From positions 1-9,428 of the forward strand of contig JAUVBP010000035.1 in NCBI GenBank assembly GCA_030591125.1: 9,428 nt of DNA, written 5' to 3'. The translations under genes and the position numbers were made by a program. This DNA is from Candidatus Woesearchaeota archaeon (GTDB lineage Archaea > Nanobdellota > Nanobdellia > Woesearchaeales > UBA11576). The notes under the pieces are model-generated. The model saw only the letters and a program-made list of their open reading frames with translations. It was not told the origin of the DNA and made no database searches. Positions 1-7,000 of the stretch are shown here, one piece after another; position 1 is the first letter of the stretch; every line of letters starts with the position of its first letter.

Positions 1-1142
1 ATGACCTCTTCCATCTGCGGCGTCAGATCGAGACTGTCCTTGTCAGGCACCTTCTGCTCTCGCACATAACTCTCGACAGTGGTTCGGGCGAGATCCAGCA
101 GGAACTCCTGCTCTGCTTCATTGACGACTTCAACTGTGAACTCTTCTTCTACTCCTGTTTCGCCCTGTCCTGTGTAGAACGCTATAGAGGAATAACCTAC
201 AACCCTTGACTTATCTCCTGAAGTATCACCAGAGTTCTTGTAATCAAGTATCTTTGCCTGCCAGCCGCGCATCTCTGATATCCTGAGGAGGATAAGGATT
301 GCATCCTTGCCGCAGGCTTCACACGTTGTGGTACCTGCATAGTCCTGCATCTCTATCTTTGTGATGCACTCTGTATCGAGCTTCACAGCATCTGCATAAG
401 GATGATAATGAGACAGGTCACTCGATACGATAAGTATTGACTCATCGTCGAGGTATTGCTCCAGGATATCTGCGGCTTTGTCTATAACATCTGCATCGGC
501 AGTTCCAATCACCATAGGTATTATCTCAAAACCATCACCAAGAACTTGTTGAAGGAATGGGAGTTCTACTTCGAGTATATGTGATGTGTGTGTGGCCTCA
601 TTAAAAGTAAATGAATATTCTTCTTTTATTTCAGCCGCTATCGCGGCAACTCTGACATTTCCCAGAGGAGTCTCATAATGAGTATAGTTAGGGATAGATA
701 TCCCCTGGAACCATGCGCCATTGACATGATTATTACCTATAAGAAAGACTTTCTTGATCTTCCCTTTCTTTGCTTCCAACTGTTTCACGCCGTTGGCAGC
801 GACCTGGCCTGAATAGACATAACCTGCGTGCGGCAGGATAAGGGCTTTTACATCACCGAGATGTGCAGGCTCTGCGCTGGAAAGATAACCCTCGACCATC
901 TGCTCAAGAATGTTGCTGTTGCCAGGGTAGAACTGGTCCGCGACATATGGTTCGCGCACATTCTCTACAATATCTTCAGGCTCTTCCGAGATGCTGTCTT
1001 TCAGTATGAATGCGAAGACCAATATCATTGCCGCTGCAAATATCAGGATTGTCAGGAGGTAAGGGCAGATGCTGCAACAGACAGGCTGCCTCTTTGTCTT
1101 GGAACCATTCTTCTTGACACTCTTCTTTCTCTTCACCATCAT
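1..1142 (-). CDS. Membrane-anchored Memo-family protein (AmmeMemoRadiSam protein B) fused to start of AMMECR1 domain (protein A); 3' end outside window
   Basis: The frame is open from the start codon to the window edge, so the C-terminus is missing. Two ATGs stand in tandem (first bases 1142 and 1139); the first gives a 4-base ATGA overlap with the radical SAM gene upstream, so translation is probably coupled. Residues below count from the second ATG. A lysine-rich tail (1-18) precedes one hydrophobic segment (about 27-46), predicting an N-in anchor with the rest outside. Residues about 64-325 form a Memo/LigB-like domain: PHAGYVYSG (His104), GNNH (His138), SSDLSHY (Asp241, His244) and EACG (Cys276) match the metal-site positions known in human MEMO1. 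From about 340 the stretch EFLLDLARTTVESYV looks like the opening helix of AMMECR1 (AmmeMemoRadiSam protein A), continuing off the window. The family's biochemical role is unsettled: metal binding is known, but the reaction is not. The Memo assignment is strong; the fusion rests on about 40 residues. Confidence 0.88.
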   Translation of the reverse strand, partial: MMVKRKKSVKKNGSKTKRQPVCCSICPYLLTILIFAAAMILVFAFILKDSISEEPEDIVENVREPYVADQFYPGNSNILEQMVEGYLSSAEPAHLGDVKALILPHAGYVYSGQVAANGVKQLEAKKGKIKKVFLIGNNHVNGAWFQGISIPNYTHYETPLGNVRVAAIAAEIKEEYSFTFNEATHTSHILEVELPFLQQVLGDGFEIIPMVIGTADADVIDKAADILEQYLDDESILIVSSDLSHYHPYADAVKLDTECITKIEMQDYAGTTTCEACGKDAILILLRISEMRGWQAKILDYKNSGDTSGDKSRVVGYSSIAFYTGQGETGVEEEFTVEVVNEAEQEFLLDLARTTVESYVREQKVPDKDSLDLTPQMEEV

Positions 1143-2392
1143 CTCCACACTCCTGCTATCTTCTCACCGCATGATCCGCACGCACCATCCTTGAAATTCG
1201 ATAGATCTGTCGAGTAACCCTTACGCTTCATCACAATCTCACCGCAGCCAGGACAGTAAGTGTTCTGCGCATGATGCCCGGGAACATTGCCTATGTAAAC
1301 ATATTTCATCCCCACTTCCATCGCTATCTCTCTTGCACGCTCCAATGTAGCGACAGGTGTCCTTGGAAGCGATGTCAACTTATGCAGCGGTGTGAATGCA
1401 GAGAAATGTACAGGATAATCAGGGCCTATATTTTTATGTATCCACTTCATCCCTTTACGTATCACATCCATGTCATCAGTCCAGGTTGGCACGACAAGCC
1501 AGGTCAGCTCAACCCATATGCCTTTCTCGACAGCAGTCTTTATAGTGTCCAGGACAGGCTTCAGCCTTGCACCATTGAGCCGGTTGTATGTCCCATCGAC
1601 AAAACCCTTGAGGTCTATGTTGGCTGCGTCAATCACTTCGCTGAGCTGGATGAGAGGATCCCTGTTCAGATAACCTGCTGTGACCCATATATTCCTTATG
1701 CCTTCTGCCTTGGCAAGCTTTGAAGTGTCATGCATGTACTCATAGAATGTAGATGGTTCAGAATATGTGTAAGCTATCGATGCAGATCCGCTCTGTTTTG
1801 CAGCTGTCACGACAGCATCAGGGAACAATTCCGTGTTCCTTGTATCTTCAGGTCTTGACTGGGATATCTGCCAGTTCTGACAGTTGAGGCAACGCAGATT
1901 ACATCCTGCAGTCGCTATTGAGAAAGACTTTGTTCCGGGGAGAAAATGGAAGAGCGGTTTCTTCTCGACAGGATCCACATTAGCAGAACATGGATTGCCA
2001 TACACAAGAGAATAGAGCTTGCCATCTATGTTTGCCCTTGCTCGGCAGATGCCCCTATCACCAGGACTGAGCCTGCAAAGATGAGGACAGAGAAGACACT
2101 GGACATCAGCACCCAAGTCTGTGTAATGCATCGCTTCACAGGACCACTTCCAGGGTTTCTTAGGTGCATCACCCCTGAATATGTCTGACTCTGCCTTCAG
2201 GGCATGGCTTCCGGAATTGAAGAGCAGACGGTTGGTAGCATAAGCACCCAGGCCCAGGCCTGCCGCTCCAAGAGCCGCCCCCTTGATGAAATCACGCCGT
2301 GATACTATCTTCTGGAGAAATGTCTTGGGTTCAGGTCGCGTAGCCCTTTTAGCAAGGTGTTTGCCGTTCTTAGAATGCTTCTTACCACCCAT
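1139..2392 (-). CDS. AmmeMemoRadiSam-system radical SAM enzyme with twin-arginine-like leader
   Basis: 417 residues, related to pyruvate formate-lyase activating enzyme. The radical SAM cluster motif is CNLRCLNC (Cys164, 168, 171), which binds the [4Fe-4S] cluster that cleaves S-adenosylmethionine. Before it lies a cysteine set typical of the AmmeMemoRadiSam radical SAM family (Cys99, 102, 106, 116, within CLLCPHLC and GDRGIC). The C-terminus has two CxxC pairs (380/383 and 405/408) that could hold zinc or iron. The N-terminus carries SRRDFIK (31-37) followed by a small-residue hydrophobic stretch (38-52) ending in AYA, which fits a Tat signal with possible cleavage after residue 52. The region before the twin arginines is unusually long and basic. 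The enzyme's substrate is unknown. It is the first gene of an operon with the Memo-AMMECR1 gene, whose start overlaps this stop. The ATG at 2392 is about 28 bases after a TATA box, so its message is nearly leaderless. Length exceeds the catalytic core by the 75-residue N-terminal extension. Confidence 0.93.
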   Translation of the reverse strand: MGGKKHSKNGKHLAKRATRPEPKTFLQKIVSRRDFIKGAALGAAGLGLGAYATNRLLFNSGSHALKAESDIFRGDAPKKPWKWSCEAMHYTDLGADVQCLLCPHLCRLSPGDRGICRARANIDGKLYSLVYGNPCSANVDPVEKKPLFHFLPGTKSFSIATAGCNLRCLNCQNWQISQSRPEDTRNTELFPDAVVTAAKQSGSASIAYTYSEPSTFYEYMHDTSKLAKAEGIRNIWVTAGYLNRDPLIQLSEVIDAANIDLKGFVDGTYNRLNGARLKPVLDTIKTAVEKGIWVELTWLVVPTWTDDMDVIRKGMKWIHKNIGPDYPVHFSAFTPLHKLTSLPRTPVATLERAREIAMEVGMKYVYIGNVPGHHAQNTYCPGCGEIVMKRKGYSTDLSNFKDGACGSCGEKIAGVWR

Positions 2393-2416
2393 TTTGTGGT
2401 ATCTACACTACCTGCG

Positions 2417-2425
2417 TATATAAAA
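2417..2425 (-). promoter_or_regulatory. TATA box of the AmmeMemoRadiSam operon
   Basis: On the minus strand this reads TTTTATATA. An archaeal transcript starts about 25 bases after such a box, here near 2395, only a few bases before the ATG at 2392. No Shine-Dalgarno is visible ahead of that ATG, which agrees with leaderless translation. The transcript start is inferred. Confidence 0.55.
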
Positions 2426-2460
2426 TTTATGGACATCAGACAGCCGAGAACGAGCAATCA

Positions 2461-2495
2461 TAAGAATAAAAATAAGAATAAAAAATTAAAAAAAA
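2461..2495 (-). terminator. U-rich transcription terminator after the 393-residue gene
   Basis: Directly after the TGA at 2498-2500 the minus strand is almost pure T with a few A, C and G: a run of nine T, then a run of six, and shorter runs. There is no GC-rich hairpin. Archaeal RNA polymerases stop at such T tracts without a stem-loop. It separates this gene from the AmmeMemoRadiSam promoter at about 2417-2425. Confidence 0.65.
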
Positions 2496-2497
2496 GT

Positions 2498-3679
2498 TCA
2501 GAACTCCTTGTGAGCCACAACCTTCTTCGCCACATCATCCTTGAGCAGATACGCCCTCAGATTCTTAGGGATACCCATAGCAAGAGCCATGGCATCGAAA
2601 AGCTCGCTCTCCTGTTCGGTTATCACACCATCCTCAAGAGTGACATCCAGTATCCCGACCAGTGCCTTAAGGTCGCTGAACTGCCCTGCACGGTACTCTG
2701 CAGTCTGCCTCGGATTTCCACTCTGCCTTGCGACAAGATGTGCTGCATCGAAGTTCGCCTCTGCCCTTCTCCTGTAGATGTGACCCAACTGCCTTGATAT
2801 TCCTGGCTTATTCATAAGTTCAGCATACTTCGAGAACTTCTGGAGAAATGGCATGCACTCCTCGGTGAACTCCACGCTGTCCTTGAATATGTCCTTGTCA
2901 CCTAGAGATGCCCTCATGACGATATTGTACAGGTCCTCTCCAGACTCACCTACAGACTCAAGCATGAGCTGGATCCCACCGTCATATATCTTGCCGAACC
3001 TGTTCTCAAAGAACTTCCGTACAGAAGGTACCCTTGATGTTATCAGGCCTTCATTGACCTTGTTCATGATCTCTGCTTCGACACGATCAAAAGCATCTCC
3101 TGTAGACGGCAGATGGATATCCTGCACATCATAAAGATCAACATCATCAGTTATGAATCGCTTCAATACATCAAGGTCTGTCTTCTTGACCTCGTTCATC
3201 AGGTAGAAGTACTGGCCGAAATCAGCCATCAATGAGACAACAGTCTTTGCATAAGCTTCGCTTCTCCTATCTGCAGGAGTCAACGCTTTTCCGACATACT
3301 CTGAATGGACCGAATCAGTAAACCTCAGGAACTGCTTGTACGCTCTTCCTATAGTCATCCTGTCCAGAAGCCTATCATCCCCTCTGACCTTGACCCACTT
3401 GTCAACACCATGCTCCTGACCTGTATGCCTAAGCTCCTTATCAATATGGAAATTATACCTCTGCATGCTCCTATACTGCTCACTCGATGTCCCGAGCAGA
3501 TTGGGTGTCAGACCGACATCCACAGAATAGCTCAGAAGCATGTTCTCCTCTTCCTCTGTCACTTCCCTGATCTTCTTGCCAGTCTTCTCATCAGGCTTAC
3601 GCTTCCATGCCTCTAAAAGCACGGGAGTCATCTGCATAGAAGCAGTCTTCTGCTCTAAATTCTCATACATCTCTCTCAT
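2498..3679 (-). CDS. Hypothetical soluble helical protein with TerB-like C-terminal motif
   Basis: I do not recognise this 393-residue protein. It has no signal peptide, no membrane segment and a single cysteine (275), so it is probably cytoplasmic. It is rich in charged residues and looks mostly helical. Residues about 337-372 contain LDVTLEDGVITEQESELFDA followed by MALAMGI, which has the shape of the acidic turn in TerB-like folds (two helices around a D-G-x-I-T/S-x-x-E turn). One short motif is weak evidence and does not give a function. The ATG at 3679 was chosen because GAGGT lies 7 bases ahead of it; a frame extension to TTG at 3685 would leave only one base between that site and the start. 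The gene is transcribed alone, away from ileS, and ends at a U-rich terminator. A DPANN-type lineage-specific protein is possible. Confidence 0.85.
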   Translation of the reverse strand: MREMYENLEQKTASMQMTPVLLEAWKRKPDEKTGKKIREVTEEEENMLLSYSVDVGLTPNLLGTSSEQYRSMQRYNFHIDKELRHTGQEHGVDKWVKVRGDDRLLDRMTIGRAYKQFLRFTDSVHSEYVGKALTPADRRSEAYAKTVVSLMADFGQYFYLMNEVKKTDLDVLKRFITDDVDLYDVQDIHLPSTGDAFDRVEAEIMNKVNEGLITSRVPSVRKFFENRFGKIYDGGIQLMLESVGESGEDLYNIVMRASLGDKDIFKDSVEFTEECMPFLQKFSKYAELMNKPGISRQLGHIYRRRAEANFDAAHLVARQSGNPRQTAEYRAGQFSDLKALVGILDVTLEDGVITEQESELFDAMALAMGIPKNLRAYLLKDDVAKKVVAHKEF

Positions 3680-3686
3680 CTTCAAT

Positions 3687-3691
3687 ACCTC
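3687..3691 (-). promoter_or_regulatory. Ribosome binding site that fixes the start of the 393-residue gene
   Basis: The minus strand reads GAGGT, then ATTGAAG, then ATG at 3679. The 7-base gap is normal for a Shine-Dalgarno. The competing TTG at 3685 would begin one base after the site, which is too close for initiation. Confidence 0.6.
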
Positions 3692-3727
3692 AACACGTTA
3701 CGTTATACTAATCTCGGCTCGGGAATC

Positions 3728-3737
3728 GCTATAAGAC
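3728..3737 (-). promoter_or_regulatory. Candidate promoter of the 393-residue gene
   Basis: GTCTTATAGC on the minus strand resembles a weak archaeal TATA box. A start about 25 bases downstream (near 3707) would give a leader of about 28 bases that includes the GAGGT site. The match is only fair, so confidence is low. Confidence 0.35.
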
Positions 3738-3793
3738 AGTTAAAATGGTCAAAACAGCCCTTCTACTGTCAGATAGCTCGAAATAAAATAAAT

Positions 3794-3836
3794 CTCAAAT
3801 CGCCCTGCAAAAAATACCCAATTTGAGTATTTAAAT
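3794..3836. promoter_or_regulatory. Inverted repeat abutting a TATA-like box
   Basis: CTCAAAT (3794-3800) and ATTTGAG (3821-3827) are perfect inverted copies 20 bases apart, about two helical turns between half-site starts. The right arm abuts TATTTAAAT (3828-3836), a symmetric TATA-like box that could act in either direction. On the plus strand it would start a transcript near 3860; on the minus strand it would give a long leader for the 393-residue gene. The arrangement suits a dimeric regulator, but 7-base arms in AT-rich DNA can arise by chance. Confidence 0.3.
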
Positions 3837-3870
3837 GCTTCTGTTTAAGATGCTTTAAAGTGTTGAAATC

Positions 3871-3923
3871 AAGGGTTATGGGGAAGGGAAATGTAAAATG
3901 ACACCTCTGGTTGCATAACCTTT
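3871..3923. repeat. Inverted repeat running into the ileS TATA box
   Basis: AAGGGTTATG (3871-3880) can pair with CATAACCTTT (3914-3923), ten pairs with one G-T wobble, around a 33-base spacer. The right arm overlaps the first bases of the ileS TATA box (3920-3928). It could be an operator for a repressor of ileS or part of a short RNA. No known RNA family was recognised in the spacer. Confidence 0.35.
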
Positions 3924-3929
3924 TTAAAG
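3920..3929 (+). promoter_or_regulatory. TATA box of ileS
   Basis: CTTTTTAAAG is a good archaeal TATA sequence. It predicts a transcript start near 3950 and a leader of about 120 bases ahead of the ileS ATG. That leader is long for an archaeal housekeeping gene and contains the paired structures described separately. Confidence 0.55.
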
Positions 3930-3957
3930 CACCACCCATTTCTTAGTCTCGCACGAT

Positions 3958-4065
3958 ATGTGTTCTAACAACAGAAACAAACACATCCGAACCAGCGTAA
4001 ACCTGCGGTTTACTGGTCTCGGATCAACTAACTTATGTAAGAAAACAAACACATCCGAGGTGTTT
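3958..4065 (+). promoter_or_regulatory. Structured ileS leader with alternative pairings; candidate translational switch
   Basis: Hand pairing gives four helices. P1 joins 3958-3964 (ATGTGTT) to 3980-3986. P2 is a long hairpin: 3985-3990 with 4019-4024, 3991-3994 with 4014-4017, and 3997-4003 (GTAAACC) with 4007-4013, broken only by a one-base bulge (4018) and a two-base bulge (3995-3996) and closed by a TGC loop. P3 joins 4047-4052 (AAACAC) to 4060-4065 (GTGTTT) around loop ATCCGAG. P2-prime joins CTCGGAT (4018-4024) to that same loop (4053-4059), seven perfect pairs. P2 and P2-prime share 4019-4024 and exclude each other. The Shine-Dalgarno GAGGTG (4057-4062) lies inside P3 and partly in P2-prime. 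This architecture suggests control of ribosome access. The ligand is unknown, and the palindrome could instead be a protein operator. Confidence 0.5.
3975..4058 (+). repeat. 16-base direct repeat in the ileS leader
   Basis: AAACAAACACATCCGA occurs exactly at 3975-3990 and again at 4043-4058, 68 bases apart. The first copy forms the left arm of the long hairpin; the second forms the left arm and loop of the hairpin at the Shine-Dalgarno. The duplication is what lets 4018-4024 choose between two partners. Confidence 0.8.
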
Positions 4066-4072
4066 TATCAAG

Positions 4073-7000
4073 ATGGCAAGACCAGGTTCATATGACTTCA
4101 AGGAAGTAGAGGAAGGAATCATCAAGTTCTGGGAAGATAATGATACTTATCCCAAAGTGAAAGCTAAAGGCAAAGGCAAGAAGAAATTCTTCTTTATCCA
4201 GGGACCTCCATATACATCAGGAAGGATCCACATGGGACACGCGTGGAACAATTCACTCAAGGATCTCGTGCTCAGATATAAGAGGATGAAGGGCTTTGAA
4301 GTGTATGACCGGGCAGCATATGACATGCATGGACTCCCCACAGCACACAAGGTGATGGCAGAGCAGAAGCTCAAGACAAAAGAGGACATAATCAAGTTCG
4401 GCATGGAGAAGTTCATCAAGGAATGCGTCAAGTTCTCTGTAGATAAAGCAAAGATCATGGACAAGGACCTCTGGAGAATAGGCGTCTGGATGGACTTTGC
4501 CAATGCACGATATCCCATAGATAATTCTTACATCGAAGGTGTGTGGCACCTGATCAAACAGGCATACAAGAAAGACAGATTATACGAAGGGCTGAGGACA
4601 ATGAGCTGGTGCTCTTCCTGCCAGACAGCGCTGGCAAAACACGAGTGCGAATACAAAGAGATCACAGACAAGTCCATATTCGTGAAGTTCCCTGTGAAGG
4701 GCAAGGACAAAGAGTATCTGGTCGTATGGACAACAACCCCATGGACCATAACATACAACCTTGCAGTGATGGTGCACCCAGAGCTTGACTATGTCAAGGC
4801 AAAAGTGGGTGATGAGATATGGATACTTGCAAAAGGGCTTGCAGCACCAGTGATACAGAACTTCACAGACGTGAAGCTGGAAGTCCTCGACGAGTTCAAA
4901 GGAGAACAGCTTGAGGGTCTCGAGTATGAGCATCCCTGGGAGAGCAAGTTCGACCACTACAAAGAGATCAAGGCAAAACACCCTAAAGCACATACAGTGC
5001 TGCTGTCTGAAGAGTATGTCAACCTCTCAGCAGGTACGGGACTCGTGCATTGCGCACCAGGCTGCGGACCTGAGGATTATGAAGTAGGGTACAGGAACAA
5101 CATACCACCATTCAATAACCTCCTTGAGAACGGCCTGTTCCCAGACGACATGGGACAATTCGCAGGGCTTCAGGCAAAGAAAGATGACAAGAGATTCATA
5201 GAGGCGCTCGAAAATGATGGGCACCTCATCGCACAGACAGATGTAGAGCATGACTATGCACATTGCGAGAGGTGCAGGAATCCTGTAATCTTCAGGACGA
5301 CAAAACAATGGTTCTTCAAGGTCGAAGACCTGAAAGAAAGGATGCTCAAGTCGAACGAGAACATCAACTGGGTGCCTGAAGCAGGTAAGAATGCATTCAG
5401 GGCTTGGCTCGAGAACCTCCGCGACAACTCAATAACAAAACAGAGATTCTGGGGCACGCCAGCTCCGATATGGAAGTGCGAGACCTGCGGAAAGATCGAA
5501 GTCATAGGATCCATGCTCGAGCTCAAGGAAAAAGCAGGACACTGCCCGGAAAACCTCCACAAACCATGGATAGATGAAGTGGAGATAAACTGCGAGTGCG
5601 GAGCCATGATGAACAGGCTCCCTGATGTACTGGACGTATGGATAGATGCAGGTACGTTATCCTGGAACATACTGGATTACCCCTCGAACAAGGAGCTCTA
5701 CAACAAGCTATGGCCTGCAGACTTCATACTTGAAGCGAAAGAGCAGGTGAGAGGCTGGTTCAACATGCTCATGGTAACATCGATCATCGCATTCGACGAC
5801 CCATTGCCTTTCCTCAACTGCTATATGCACGGCATGCTCACCGACGTAGAAGGGCAGAAGATGAGCAAGTCGATCGGAAACGTAATATCACCATATGAAG
5901 TCATCGACAAGCACGGAGCAGACACGCTCAGGATGTACGTCGCGAACACTGCAGCAGGAGAGGACATGAACTTCAGCTGGGACGAGATAAAGCTGAGACA
6001 CAGGAACCTCTCAGTGCTCTGGAACACACAGAAATATTTCATAGAGTTGACACGGTTGCACTCACTAAAGCCTACTGAAGTGAGCGGGCTGAAGATAGAA
6101 CCTGTCGAGAGGTACATGCTCTCAAAGACACACTCAACAATCAAGAAAGTGACTGATATGCTGGATAACTACAGGCTGCATGAGATGCCTGCAGCAGTCA
6201 CTGACCTGTTCCTCGAGCTGAGCAGGACATACATCCAACTTACCAGGGACAAGGCCAATTCGGGAAGCGATGGTGAGAAGAAAGCATTGCTCGGGACGAT
6301 ATTCCATTCATTGCTCGAGACACTGAAGATAATGTCCCCATTGTGCCCGTTCATCACAGAGCAGCTCTACCAGCAGATGAAAAAAGAGTTCAATCTCGAT
6401 AAAGAGAGTGTGCATGACTTTGACTGGCCAGTGGCAGATGATAAGCTGATCGATGTCGAGCTTGAAGAGAGGTTCGACATAGCCAAGAGCACCATACAAG
6501 GCATACTATCTGCAAGAGAGAAAGCACAGCTCGGAGTCAGATGGCCTGTCGGAGAGGTCATAGTGGTCACCACTGATGACAAGACCAAGAAAGCGATGGA
6601 AGAGCTTGGAGAGCTCATAAAGACACAGACCAATGTCAAGAAGCTCACTGTAAGTGAATCATTCAAGGACGTCAAGATGACTGTCAAAGCAGACTACACC
6701 AAGATGGGTCCTGACTTCGGAGAGAAGTCACCCCAGATAGTCGCCCAGATGGCGACGACAAGCCCTGAATCCATACTCAAGAACCTTGATGAAGAAGGTA
6801 AATTTGAGATCTCTGTCAATGGGGACAAGTTCGAGCTCACAAAAGAGCATGTGATGATAAAACGGGAAGTGCCTGACAGCCACCTCGAAGGCGAGTTCAA
6901 GACAGGACTGGTATATCTTGACATGCATAGGAATGAAGAGCTGGATGCAGAAGGGTATGCAAGAGAGCTGATGAGACGGGTACAGTCACTCAGGAAAGAG

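Larger units (their letters stand above)
3958..4095 (+). other. Possible 45-codon upstream reading frame overlapping the ileS start
   Basis: An ATG at 3958, about 8 bases after the inferred transcript start, opens a frame of 45 codons that runs through the leader and ends at TGA 4093-4095, 23 bases inside ileS in another frame. It begins MCSNNRNKHIR and ends KTRFI, with isoleucine as its last codon. No Shine-Dalgarno precedes it, but a near-leaderless start is possible in archaea. An open frame of this length arises by chance fairly often, and the same bases are explained by RNA pairing, so it is listed as possible only. Confidence 0.25.

Noticed and set aside
828..1217. 129-residue plus-strand frame
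   Set aside because: It lies opposite the Memo gene and the end of the radical SAM gene; its cysteine and histidine content comes from the complement of those genes.
3680..3685. TTG start two codons upstream for the 393-residue gene
   Set aside because: It is one base after the GAGGT site, too close for initiation; the ATG at 3679 has proper spacing.
3950..4072. T-box riboswitch
   Set aside because: The conserved T-box sequence and antiterminator are absent, no terminator stem with a T run precedes ileS, and T-boxes are not known in archaea.
3841..4072. tRNA gene in the long gap before ileS
   Set aside because: No cloverleaf, no T-arm GTTCGA-type motif and no matching acceptor arms were found; the hairpins are too long and unevenly placed.
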